Assembly (NCBI GenBank): GCA_905221605.1
Contig: CAJNDS010000211.1
Span: 1-57,500 of the forward strand
Source of the DNA: Symbiodinium natans
Taxonomy: Eukaryota > Sar > Dinophyceae > Suessiales > Symbiodiniaceae
DNA: 57,500 nucleotides
Direction: 5' to 3'
The notes beneath the pieces are model-generated. The model did no database searches, was not told where the DNA came from, and was given only the letters and a program-made list of their open reading frames with translations. Position numbers and translations under genes: made by a program. Numbering within the stretch: the first letter of the stretch is position 1; each line of letters opens with the position of its first letter. Shown here one piece after another: positions 1 through 11,500 of the stretch.

Positions 1-67
1 TTTCTAAGGAAATTCTAGATTCAAAACATGGATAGACCAAGATTGCCAAAGCCCAGCCCAAAAAACT

Positions 68-385
68 ACGATGTTTTACGGGCATTGGGCTGTGTATGTG
101 TGATGTCACACACACAAGACAGGGAGTACGATTTGTTACTGGCCATGGGTTGTGTATGTTGTGATGTCGCATACCAAACAAGGGGTACGACTTGTTGCGG
201 GCAGTGGGTTGTGTGTGTGATGTCGCTTGCAAGATATCGGGTACGTTTTGTTACGGACACAGGGTTACATTGCTGGGTTGCGTATGTTCTGATGCCATAC
301 ACAAGACAGGGGGCATGATTTGTGACATTTGTGGTTTCGTTCACAAGATACCGGTACGTATGTAACGGGCACTGAGTTGTTAATG
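68..385. repeat. Degenerate ~60-bp tandem repeat, about six copies
   Basis: Successive blocks each open with an 'acg(a/t)tttgtta' type string, pass through a GTGTATGTG-like stretch and 'gatgtcgc', and end near 'acaagacaggg' or 'aagataccggt'. Block length varies from about 40 to 75 bp, so the array is old and diverged. Short open frames across it are artefacts of the periodicity. No gene is visible in the first 400 bp. Confidence 0.6.
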
Positions 386-1459
386 TGCGCATTTTGAAAT
401 GTCGCACGGCACAGAGCAAGGATAATATGATATGCTACAGTGGCGGCCAGGGCGCATCTGCTGAGATCGAGTGAAGCAAAAGCGCATGCAAACTCCACGC
501 ATCAACCTTAACCTAAAGCTTTCCCAGAAACGGAAGGTAAAAGCTGCACATCGGTCCTTTTCCGGATATCCGAGCTCTGTAACACTGTACATGCAGTCTT
601 GGCAGTCCCATGAGCAAGCTCAAAGTGTACCTGCGCCTGCGCTTATGCACGGATCTCCGTGGCGGCAGAAGCTCCCGCAGAAAGCCAGCAGGTGGACCGG
701 GCAGAGCCACTTGCAAGAGTCGTATACTGGTATAACCAAGGATTCGCACATCCGCACTTCGTGCCCAGTCACTGCAAGGCGACGCGCTCAGTTGAAGTGG
801 TCAAAACTGCTTCCATGCCTGCCCACCCCTGGCATGTAATGCGCCGAAACAGGTGACAACCGCAATGGGCGAGTTCACAAAAACGACACCGCACACGAGC
901 CGGGTGCGCCTAAGCCTCCTAAGCCTTTGGCCACGTTGAACCTCGAAAGCCGCTCGAGCAGATTTGGACAAGCTTATCTGACGTCATCAGCTTGCTGCTA
1001 GGAGTGGAACGTTCCAAGCCAGAGAAGGACTCCATGTGGTCGTACCATCTCCTTCCATCCGTGGTGATGGGAGAGTGGATGTGCTGCTGTGCGTTGGTGT
1101 GCTGCTCTTTTCAGCATGCCTTGAACTGGGAGGCACATGCCGCATCATGCCGCATTCTCTCCTGAGATTGGGCGTCTCCGGGATTCCAGACCTTAACACA
1201 AGAGCTCTGTCAAGGGAATGATGCAACGTGACCTGTCCAAGCGACCGCATAAAGATCCAACCCTTGCGACTTGACAGCCTTCTAGGCACCCACCTAGCTC
1301 ATCTACCTTCACAAGCTGCACGTTCCTTTTGCAATCCGTGAGCTTTGCAATCAGGGAGCTTCCCTTTTTCTAGGCTGGTTGACATCTCCTGGGGTCAAAG
1401 CTCCGACAATTGCTCGAAGAGCTCGGCATCTGCCGAGGAAGGCCTTGGGTAGATGGATG

Positions 1460-1920
1460 AAAGCATCTCAGCGATGTGGACAGACCAAGCTTGCCAAAGC
1501 CGAGCCCAACTCAGGCCACGACTCGAAGCCTTTCACGTAGGGATGCACCTCCAGGAAAGCCTGTGCACCAGTCTTAAAATCTTGATGGGAACCAGTGGGC
1601 ATCGACTGGAGCCTGCTTCTTGGGGCGACTTCAGGGCGAGCCCACTCTCCATATCTCTCCACCCTCTAGGCACAATGGCAGAGTAGTCCCATGTGATTGC
1701 ACACCCTAATACAGTTGTTGCACTGAGATTTTTCGGAGAAGCCTCCACGTCGTCATCCACTGACAGCGACGCAAACTTGTCGTTTGCCTGGGGCAGGCTC
1801 AACATGCAGGATGATGCAGAGTAGAAACGTACCTTGAGGAAGTGCGCTTTTGTGATGCTTTCCTTTTGTTCCGACCGCTGTTTTGCCGTGATCCGCACTT
1901 TACGGTGGCACACTATCATT
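1460..1920 (-). CDS. Exon-like segment(s), unknown protein
   Basis: Two overlapping minus-strand frames read like coding sequence, with balanced acidic, basic and aromatic residues. One carries SVDDDVEASPKNLSATT and ITWDYSAIVPRGWRDM. The other, towards the low-coordinate end, carries FKTGAQAFLEVHPYVKGF and SWPELGSALASLVC. A change of frame between them suggests an intron, as in the nearby synthetase gene. I do not recognise the family. They may belong with the exon-like piece at 2760-2960 to one minus-strand gene downstream of the ankyrin gene at 3131. The plus strand here is less protein-like. Exact exon ends are not determined. Confidence 0.35.
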
Positions 1921-2759
1921 AATCATTATTCATTACAGGGTGGGGTTCTTAGTATGAATTGCACGCCGAGAGTCGAGTTTCCGCACCTGCAAGGAGCCTT
2001 GCTTTTGGAAGGCCGGCCTGGCTCTCGAAAGCGCTTCAGTGCAGAGGAGCTGAGGAGCTGGATTCATGCCGACATCGTGTTCACTCTCGGAACGCAAGCT
2101 TAGCATTTCTTAGTCTGGTCCCCCCCCCGTCCCCCCGTTGTCCCTTATTTGTGAGATCACGTCATGCATCCCGAAAGGCAGTCCTTCGAGAAGCGAAGAC
2201 TCGGCGCTTCCGAATCCACAATTCGCAAGAACTAAAAATCAGTTGAATCGTTGCTTTCTATCGCGGTTTCTCGGACTTGGTGGCTAAGCATTGCCCGAAC
2301 CTGTACTTTACCTGTTATCGCTGCTGGAGCATGCTACAGTCTGCTAGAGTCTCCCCGCATCTCCCACTGCTCGCATCACGCGCCTTTGCTCCTTTGCCCG
2401 ACCGTTGACGGGAGAAGGTTCAGCAGCCCTGGCATAGGCTCAATTGAGCATAGAGGGGACCTAGCTGTCACAGTTTCTCGCTTCAAAAGCGTTGCGGGGC
2501 CACTTCACCTTTGCTTCAGGCAGGCGTCCCTGAAATGCCTGGCAAGAACCAGTCAAGTGGTTGCGGAAGCAAGCGGAAGACACATGGCTGCCTCGAACTG
2601 TCGAAGCGGCTGAGAGCACGGCATTGCCCTTAGCTATGCGAGCATGCATTTGCACGCAAAGGAAACTGCGGTGGCTGATGTGCAGGCTAGACCTGCCAAA
2701 AACACAAAGTGCCAGGCTCCTTGTCTAGCTTTGCGATGAAGTCCTTGAGTGAGGCAACG

Positions 2760-2960
2760 ATCCCAAAATCGGGTCCCCTCCGGTTTCTTTCCAGGCTGCC
2801 CAGACGAGGATCTTGCTAGGTTTGTCCGTCCGTGTCGCGCCCCCATCAATGTATTGAGTGAGGACTGGGCTTTCGGATGTTCCGGCCAAGATGTCCATAT
2901 ACTGTCGAGGGGCAATCATCGAGAAGGCTCCCAGCGGCTTGTCTGACTCCCTGGACCTGC
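2760..2960 (-). CDS. Exon-like segment, unknown protein
   Basis: The minus-strand frame reads through ESDKPLGAFSMIAPRQYMD, GTSESPVLTQYIDGGATR and KILVWAAWKETGGDPILG without a stop. The composition is typical of real protein and unlike the cysteine- and arginine-rich noise around it. A possible AG acceptor precedes the segment near 2960. I do not recognise the family. It lies just downstream of the ankyrin gene on the same strand but in a separate frame, so it is probably part of the next gene. Confidence 0.4.
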
Positions 2961-3130
2961 AAAAACTCAAAGCCATGGGCAACTCTTTCAGAGAGCAGTT
3001 GTAAAACTCGCACAAAATGCACGGATCGCAGTTTTTCGGAGTTTCATGATGCATGTCAATTTGACCTCAGCTTTCAGCCGGGTGGCCCGTTCAGGCTACT
3101 GCAAGCTATCTCAAAGCTTCCCGCTTGTGC

Positions 3131-4222
3131 TCAGCCTTTGTTCATCAGCAGCCAGTACAGATGGCGAGCACGAATTTTTGACTTTTCTTTGTCGGCCCCA
3201 GCCTGTATGAGAAAACGTACGACTTCGAGGTGACCTTCCTCTGAAGCTACAGAGAGTGGGGAAAGCCCAGTCTTGCTCGTCTGGTTCTTGTCCGCACCGG
3301 CGTTGACCAAGAGCCGCGCTACATCCAGGTGTCCAGCTTCACAGGCGCAGAACAGAGGAGACCTTCCATGTTGATCCACTTCGTCTATGTGTGACCCTGC
3401 GCCAACTAACCGGGCAACAACATCACAGTGCCCCTTCTCGGCCGCAATCTGCAGAGGAACGGCCTGCCAATGGTTTGCCTTATTGATGTCCACGCCATTC
3501 CGGATCAATAATTCAAGAACTTCCAGCCTTCCTTCGGCTGCGGCACATGAACAGGGCGACGTTCCATACATGTCGGTCCTGTCTTTCTCAGCACCCGAGT
3601 CAATCAACAAGCGAGCAATGTCCAGGTGACCGCCTTCGCAGGCTGCTAGCAGCGGTGTCGTTCCCCAAACATTCCCTTTCTCTTTGTCAGCCCCAGAGTT
3701 GATAAGCAACCGGGCAGCTTCCACATGGCCCGTGGTTGCCGCAGCTAACAACGGGGGCGTCTCCCCCCTGTCCTTGACAGTCAAATTAGCATCTGCAGCA
3801 GCTTCAAGAAGCAGCTTCGTTATCCCCTCATTTCCGGTGTGCGCGGCCAGATACAGGGCCGTTCTTCCACGAGCATCTTCCCCGTCGGGATCTTGCGGCT
3901 TCTCCAGCAGCGTGCGCACTGTCGCCTCGTCCTCTTGGGCGGCAGCAGACACGAGCTCTTCGGCGAAGGCGGTACACGTCGGCAAAAGGACTAGCTGCAC
4001 GTGTATAGAACCTGCGTCTGCGCACGGAAATGCATCGTCTTGCCGCAGGACTTGTCCTTCGGAAACTAGCTTTTGGCGAAACGGCGACGCGCCAACAATG
4101 TGCTGCAAGTGCTGCTTCAAAGCAAAAGCAGTCAGGCTGTTTCCTGAGGCGGACAAGGCATGGAGGCTTTCGGCATTGAAGGAGGCAATCTCTTGCCCAG
4201 AAACGAGGGTAACATGAAGCAT
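3131..4222 (-). CDS. Ubiquitin-like/ankyrin repeat protein, intronless (ANK-A)
   Basis: An uninterrupted frame of 363 codons from the ATG at 4222. An in-frame ATG at 4252 is an alternative start. Residues 1-80 resemble a ubiquitin-like fold, opening MLHVTLVSGQEIASF and closing with the strand IHVQLVLLP. A linker follows, and then about seven ankyrin repeats with clear cores (GTTPLLAACEGGHLDIARLL, GRSPLFCACEAGHLDVARLL, GLSPLSVASEEGHLEVVRFL). Ankyrin repeats bind proteins; the partner is unknown. No signal peptide or membrane span is visible. Its start is 59 nt after the stop of the threonyl-tRNA synthetase gene, same strand, and the open frame runs back over that stop in another phase. The lack of introns next to a gene with dozens suggests origin by retroposition. 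UBL-plus-ankyrin proteins are a common dinoflagellate type (knowledge); function is inference. Confidence 0.85.
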   Translation of the reverse strand: MLHVTLVSGQEIASFNAESLHALSASGNSLTAFALKQHLQHIVGASPFRQKLVSEGQVLRQDDAFPCADAGSIHVQLVLLPTCTAFAEELVSAAAQEDEATVRTLLEKPQDPDGEDARGRTALYLAAHTGNEGITKLLLEAAADANLTVKDRGETPPLLAAATTGHVEAARLLINSGADKEKGNVWGTTPLLAACEGGHLDIARLLIDSGAEKDRTDMYGTSPCSCAAAEGRLEVLELLIRNGVDINKANHWQAVPLQIAAEKGHCDVVARLVGAGSHIDEVDQHGRSPLFCACEAGHLDVARLLVNAGADKNQTSKTGLSPLSVASEEGHLEVVRFLIQAGADKEKSKIRARHLYWLLMNKG

Positions 4223-4281
4223 GTGTCTACCTACACGCTGCGAGCAAGGCATGAGGATGCCACTTCCGCTTGGTTTGAACT

Positions 4282-5523
4282 TTACAGAGCTTCCAGGGAC
4301 AAGACATGGCCCCCTGCCTGGAAGCCACTGATGATCACTGATGACTTGATAACTTGTCGAAATACTTGAGCCAACCACTCAATGATGGGCGTTTCAGGTT
4401 TAACCCATGCGTCACCGGCATCACTCGCCTTCCTCTGCTGGGCTCGCCTCAGGTTCACGGACAGAGCACCTTGCTCCTCGGCGCCCACCACAGCCACCTC
4501 AAAACCAATGCATCAGATTGCAGCTTGAGTCAGCCAAAGCTGTCGAGAGTCTGCATGAAGTGTCGCTGGCTGGTGGTGCGTGAGGAAAGGAAAAGTTATT
4601 TTGAAGTCTCTGGGGTTGGGCACTCCAGGGTCTCTAGGAGTAGACCGGGCGAGGAGAAGAGTTGAGTTTAAAATCTAACAGCCCCACAGCGAAGGTGGGG
4701 TACAAAAAACATCCTTCCAAGTTGACCGGCTTCTGATCCTTCATGAGGGCCTTACGTAGTTCCACTGTGCAAGCTGTGCTTCGCGCACCTGCGCTGCAAG
4801 TGCAGTTGCAACCGCTCAGTGTCAAAGTCCAGGCAGGACCATGCATGACTCTTAACCCCCAACATCCCAGAATGAGAACATTGCAGCAATTACGGGATCG
4901 GTGTGTAGAAAATAGCAATAATGATAAGAAGAGTAATAATCATGATAACAACAAGTATAAACGATAATAAACAAAATAATAATAGTAATAACAATAATAA
5001 TCATCATGATAACAATAACAATAACAATAACAATAACAATAACAATAACAATAACAATAACAATAACAATAACAATAACAATAACAATAACAATAACAAT
5101 AACAATAACAATAACAATAACAATAACAGTAACAGTAACAGTAACAGTAACAATAATAATCATCATAACAATAACAATAACAATAAAAGGCTCCACGAGG
5201 CGCAAGCGACTCAAGTGGAAAGGACAGCGTGGGGGCCGCCCTGCTCAAGGCAGGCCATGGCCTTTTTGTTGAGCGTCTTGCCGCTCGTCTCTGCCTAGCA
5301 TACCGCGTGGCAACCACATGCAAAGAAGAAGTGTTGATGGACAGCAAGACTTTTAAGTTACTTTTAAGGGGCCCTTGCATGCCTCAGCATAGAAGCCGTG
5401 GATCTGCAGTTGCCTCTCCACCTGTGCAATATCATTTAAAAGGTGTGGCGAGACAATTTCGGCTGGGGCCAGCACCCAAAGGGCGTACTCATTGAACTGC
5501 GTCCCAACAGGCACCACTTGTAC
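4282..5523 (-). CDS. TARS: Threonyl-tRNA synthetase exons 33-37: anticodon-binding domain
   Basis: Exons of 39, 39, 27, 33 and 216 nt encode [46 protein letters not shown] and [20 protein letters not shown], then to the stop at 4282. This is the HGTP anticodon-binding domain that reads tRNA-Thr. The last exon is by far the longest and carries [18 protein letters not shown] followed by about 20 extra residues (ending VLSLEAL) beyond the usual family end. The intron 5261-4789 is filled largely by an AACAAT microsatellite. The stop lies 59 nt upstream of the start of ANK-A. Confidence 0.93.
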
Positions 5524-8500
5524 CTCTATTGGCGGAGGATCGAATGCAGTCTTGCCTGTATCCGTGTGATGTCGTGGGGTGGCCCATGATGCGACGGCCA
5601 TTTCTGTTCATCTCCATGTCTCCACATGACCCATATGGCCATGGCCTAAACTAGGTATTGTGCTGGTGACCCACGGGAACTCGATAAAGGTCTACTTCGC
5701 AATGCGCATCCCCTCATGAGCGACGCACCTGCCGTGGTGACAGCCAGAATGGCCACTTGCCGGCCTCAGCACCAGCACGGAGTGTCGAGTAAGTGCAATA
5801 CTTGTTCTTCCTGCACACTCTGTGTGGCATGGTAAGAACCAGACGTAGTGTTCCATGAGAATTGCAGACCTCCAGCAGCACAGGGGGCGTGCAGTAAAGC
5901 TTTGTAATCCTGTGCACCTCAACAACTTGGAGCCTTTCCCAACCAAGAGTCTGCAGATGTCTACAGAGATGTCAAACCCCGAACTCGAAGCCCTGAACCT
6001 CCAAAAGCGGTACCAAAGGACGCGACATTCGCTCAACTGAGCCGAGGATGGCTCGGTGAATAACGACCTCAAGTGCAGAATCGCTCCTGTGTGGGTGAGT
6101 TTTGGGGATTCCTTCCCACTCTCGCCGATGCGAATGTACACGACAATATGGGCTTGAGTTTCGTAGGCTTCTGGACAGCGCCATTCCCCTTGGCTGCTCC
6201 GCGCCCCATGTGGGACTCTTGGAATGTTGAAGCTGTATCCAAGGCATTTGCCCACCTTTGGTTTCATGCACAGTGTTCCCATGCCCCCTACAAGTTTAAG
6301 GGTGCGAGTGTTCGGCGGCACTGGCAGCTGTGGCCCATCGCCCGCGCGGGCACGAGTTCCAGGAAGGCGCGCAAACCGCCGATACAGGGTCTCCAGTCCC
6401 CTCCAGCGGAAGGCTTCATTGTAATTGTAGACTGACACGACACGACGCAAACCCCAAGCTGCCTGTGGGTTTGGTGCTCCCATGCGGGCCTTGAGCAACC
6501 ACTGGCACGCATCCTTCGAAAAAAGATAGACGAAGTCATGTTTTGGTGGGCGGGCATCGACAGCCCCAAAAAGGGCGAGCATTATGAGCTCGTGCCAAAA
6601 CACAGTTGGCTCACATGCTCACCCTTAGGCCCGCGTTGAGGTGATTGCTGCTTCCATCGCGTTCCCAAGGTTCGGGGCCCGTAGTTTCAGTCCTTGCCTT
6701 ATAAAGTCCAGGCCTGCAGGGCCCAATGGTTGTAGCTTGTGGAAGCTTAACCACTGGGGACTTGTGGCACCGGTTCCGAAATTGTACTTGGCGTTTGTAA
6801 TGTTTGTATGCTGTTTACTGCTTACATGTCTATGTTCATCTGACTAACTCGGAGGCAAAAAACAAGGGACGAACTCACCTGGCCAGTCCGGATCGATGAT
6901 AATTTCAAGCTTCCTTTCGCCCCACCTTGTCCTATCAACTGCAAAAGGGGCTGTCCCGAAAAGTCAGTCTGCACAGCCATTGACGCAGCCGTAGAGTTGC
7001 TGCAGCTGCACAATCTTGGGGTTGAGACCGGGCGCTCGAATCCGTTCTTCAAGCGGCCCTCCCGCCAAATGACCTCGAGCAGGTCTTTTTGCGACGTACT
7101 TCTTTGGCACAAAATGCTGCAAGCTTGGGATATGCTTCCATGAGAAACAGTGGCGTACTAGGGTAAGACCAGGGCTGCAATTGTAAATCGGACTTGGTAT
7201 TGCTGTATGGCGGGGAAGGGGGCCTAACCCAACTGCAAGCAATGAAGCGGCATACTGAAGCGCACAGCTTTTCCTACCATAAGCAGAACAAGCAGGGTCA
7301 ATCCCACGTAGAGGTAGAGCGCTCTGGCTCACGCATTCCTCTCATCTTCGTGCACGAGCTCCATCGAAAGGTGCTCTGCTTAACTTGAACACCACCGAAG
7401 TCAGACTGTGAGTAAGGCATTAGGAAGAAGCTGCAACTTCATATGACAGATCCTAACTGACACATAATTTGCCCAGTGTTGGCTACTCGCAGGTCTGCCT
7501 CTCTATCGTGCAACAAAAGTCAGGTTGCCCAAGCGGCCGCAACCGATTCCTACCGCACAATGCCGGAGCCGATCAGCAGCGTCAAGGTCGACGCAGTGCC
7601 AATGAGGAGCCCTGCCACTGCGAAGGTCACCGGTAGGACCTTCTTGAGAGATGGAGACACGTTGCCATTATGTTGACAATCCCACCTGTCCAACTCATTC
7701 CCTTGACACAGACACACAGGGCCTTGCCCCAGAGGGACTTGTGGACGCAGCTTGCGCACATACCAGGGAACACAAACCTCGGACAATCGGCTTGCACTCG
7801 GTGTCTGCAAGCTCAAGTTCATCAAGCCTGGACTCAATAAGACGTGCGACTCCTGTGAGACCACAAGTAAAACACCTCAAGCAAAGAAGCATGATCGCCG
7901 TGGTGCAGACGGCACTGGTAAGGCCCAGAGGCAGAGCCAGCGCCCCGTCCAGCGCTCTGAGGGACACCACTCGCACATCAAATGATGCAGCTCTGTAAGA
8001 AGGCTGCTTTGCAATTGTGAAGGCGCATCGGACAAACCACAAGCGAGCCTCGCCACCATGACCATGAAGGCAACCAGCACAGCAGTCGAGACGATTCGGG
8101 AAACTCCTGGCTCATATCACGCTGGTGATTCTTCGAAAAGCCATCTGAAGATTGTAGATGATTGTCAGAGTATATGTCAGAGTTGCAGCCCAACAACACC
8201 TCGCGGCGCATCTGAGCTGACACCGAACCAAAGGTGGCAGAGGGCCGCTCGCGCCAGCGGGATGTAGACTCCTGAAGCAGACGTGTTCGCCTAGCATTGC
8301 AGCTTTGCAGTACCGCGTTTACGTCGTGTAAACAGGATCGACCCAAAAAGGCGGGATTCCACAAGTTTTCGCTTTAGTTACCTTCCAGCGCAGCTTTGAT
8401 GAAGCATCGGCAGCGACCAAGGCTGACAGGAGTGGAGCGTGTGGGGTGTGATTAGGTTTGAACTGATGGCAGGTGCACGAGACAGGAAGCGACAAGGAGG

Positions 8501-11500
8501 CCAGTGACTCTTCTCCTTTTGCCGAGGTCGGTCGCTACAAGAGTGCAAAACTCTTTCGGCAACTTGCACATATTTGCACGAGCAGCAAGGTCCTGCACAA
8601 GCAGCTGCCAGCTGCAGTGCCAGGGCTAATCGAGCCACAAGGCTTGGCGCGTGGCTGGTCGGGAAGCCTGTCGTTAGTTGCGTTCGACACTGGTCTCGGC
8701 AAAGTTTGGCAGTCTCAGCCCGCGGCCATCAAGAACGTTATCCGGAGCCGCACCGCAGAATGCGACATAACCCGCGGCAGCGGATACCTGAGCGAAAACA
8801 TGTGCGTTTGTTGGACGACTGTTCGGGAATGCTCCTGCGCACATACGATGGCTCCGGCAACGACCCGCAAAGCCTGAGAACGTATGCTTGACGGAAGGCC
8901 ATGTAGTCCACCAGTGCAAATGTCTGTGCCAGCCAAATCCTCAGATTGATTCGAGGCATTTCTGAAGCACGCAAGCAACTGTGCTGCTGCTGTTCCAAAC
9001 CGAGAGTCAATGCGACCACGTCCTTGCGGTGCGGCTGAATGTTTGCAAACTTCCTGCGTGGCATGTCATATCAAGACGAACAACATTGCACGTCGAGTGC
9101 GTTGCTCCTTCTGCCCAGCGCTACAGTATGCTGCGTGGCCTTGCGATGCAAAGTAGTTCCATAAAGCCAAGCTGCTGCGCTACCATCTCCGAGCGGATGG
9201 ATACGAACGCGGTGGCAGCCTTGCTTGTGAAATCTTTTGAGCTTTCGGTGGATGCGAGGATGGAGACGTGTAGAACAGCACCGAAAATGTCTGAAGCCAC
9301 GGGCTCTGCAGAGCCCAGGTGCGTTCATACAAAAGCTGAACATCGGCACGGCGGACAGGAGTGCGATGGGCGATGAAACCCATCTCACTGGCTCCAAGTT
9401 GCCTTGGAAGGATTTTGGCGGGCCTAAGCCTTGGGATCAACATCCCCGCGTTTGATCTGCTTCACATTCTTTGAGGAGCAACTCGCGACTCGCCTGCGTG
9501 CAAGTGCTCAGCCAAAGCATCGTTGCAAAAGGCCACAAAGGGCCAGGAAGCTTGCCATGGAACCATGCAAACCTCGATTTTGCTTCCATGGAGACAGCGG
9601 TCGCATATAGCTAGCTGCTACAGTAGCTGCGGCTAGCTGTTTTCTAGGACTGCACAGGACTGCACAGCAAATGGCAAGGCTACAGTGCCACAAAAGATCC
9701 GAGCAGCCACGATGATTGTGGTCAAGATCATGCCTTGGGCAGGTCACGCGGACAAGTCAACATTTTTGGAGCAAACAGTTGCAAATGTAAGGCAAACCGG
9801 TGCGGATGCGGTGGTCACTCAGAAACATCCAACAAGCAACAAGCAATACAAGCCAAGGTGCAGAAGGTTCCTACGGCCCCAGACAGGCGCAGCAAAGTGT
9901 CCTGGCTCCAGATGGACTGGCAACTGCAAGTAAAAAAAACCGAGATTGCGCCATCAACAGCATCGTCATCACCATCACCATCATCATCATCATCATCATC
10001 GTCATCATCATAATCATCACCGGCAGCAGCACCAGCACCAGCACCACCACCACCACCGCCACCAGCAGCATCAGCATCATTGGACTTGATACCCTATGTT
10101 GCCCTAGTAGCTAGCGACATCGAAGCAAGCTTGCTAAGGACTGAAGGCACGATTTTGAAGTAAAAAAAAACACCGAGCACTCGCAGGGACAGCCCCTTAC
10201 ACAAACACTGCTGCAAACAAGGGTCAGGGAGGAGTGAGAGCGGCAGCACAATGAAGATTGCCACTGCCGATATCAAGTTCCTGGAGGCATGATCATTAAG
10301 ATAAAGCTTCTGCGTTGTTTTCAGCCCGCATCCGCTTGCTGTCCTCTGAAGGACCTCACTTGATGCAGTCCCCAGAAAGATCTGCATGAACACGGCCGCC
10401 TATCATGGGCCACAAGCGTCTCAAACACTGGAGTTCTTTTTGCAGACGCAACGCAAGAATATGAACCAATGTTTGGTCCTTATCTCCCTGCTCACATGCA
10501 GAAGCCCCCTTTCCATTTCAAGTTCCACCGTCCTTGCCTCCGAGCCAACGACTCCCAGATATGACACAGACAGGCCGAAGCTGTAGAGGAGCCTAGCGGC
10601 CAATACGGATGCTTTCCCTACCTGTGTGAACTAATCTGGTAATGATTTCGGCGGCAACACCTCGAGTACCGTGCCCCTAGACAAAGTTATCAGAGTAAGG
10701 AGCTGGAACGCTCAGGTTGTGTGCTGCTTGCGGCCTGGTGCTTCACTGCGAGTTCTGAGGCCATGTAGGTAGATGCATTCAAGCGCTGTGTAGTTGGCTC
10801 CAACTATGGAAAATTCTGATTTGGGCATCCGGTTGAGTGTGCAAGATTCACCAAGTCCAAGTTGCATGAACATCTCCAGCGCATACCTTAGACACACGGA
10901 ATGCACACATTCGTGCTTGCTGTGTTGCAGGCGTGTCATGTCAAAGTGCGTCGAAACGATAGTTGAAACCAAGTACCTAGTCAGTCCACCAAGACGTTTT
11001 CACACTAGAAAGCTGCAGTGAAGGGGGTCAGCCAGCTCATGAAGTCTGGGATGAGCACAGCCTACATGTGTGAAGCCGATTGAAGCCGAACGGCGCGCCA
11101 GGCTTGCCCAAAGCTGCTGCAACCATGTTGGCGTAAGACCTTCTTTCACTTCGAAACCAAAGAGACAGGGCCAGTCTCAGAACCAAACTGAAAGAAATAG
11201 TAGTTTGGGACAAGGCCAAGCAGCCCGGCATCCGCAGCTCTTGGCAGGGAGCGGCATACATCGTCCAAAAGGTACAGATTGTAGATGCTCCTCAGAGTGG
11301 GCGCCAACTGTGTGCTTTTCGTGTGCACAGCCCATGCAGTTGTTAGCTGTCTGAAATTTTCACCCAGTGCCCTGCAGACAAGCTTCACGAAGAAGAATGC
11401 TACCAGTAGCATGCCACTCCTTGGGTGGGGACATTCAGTCCCAAATCTATGAGTCCTGCCATCAGTCTGTTGTCGTGCAATTAGGCGTACCCCTGCACGG

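Noticed and set aside
3684-4217. Plus-strand frame of 177 codons
   Set aside because: Antisense shadow of the ankyrin gene ANK-A. The same applies to the 188-codon plus-strand frame at 16779-17345 (shadow of ANK-C).
4365-4374. CTTGAGCCAA: reverse complement TTGGCTCAAG matches the last ten bases of the dinoflagellate spliced leader, upstream of ANK-A
   Set aside because: The bases encode the conserved end of threonyl-tRNA synthetase (EWLAQVF: TGG TTG GCT CAA GTA), so the match is explained by coding sequence and is not a leader relic.
4921-5298. Poly-Asn open frame of 125 codons (and Ile/Thr, Val/Ile, Tyr/Cys frames on both strands)
   Set aside because: Translation of the AACAAT microsatellite, which lies in a synthetase intron.
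5692-6270. Lower part of the 303-codon minus-strand frame
   Set aside because: It overlaps synthetase exons 30-32 in a different phase; the conserved synthetase reading wins there.
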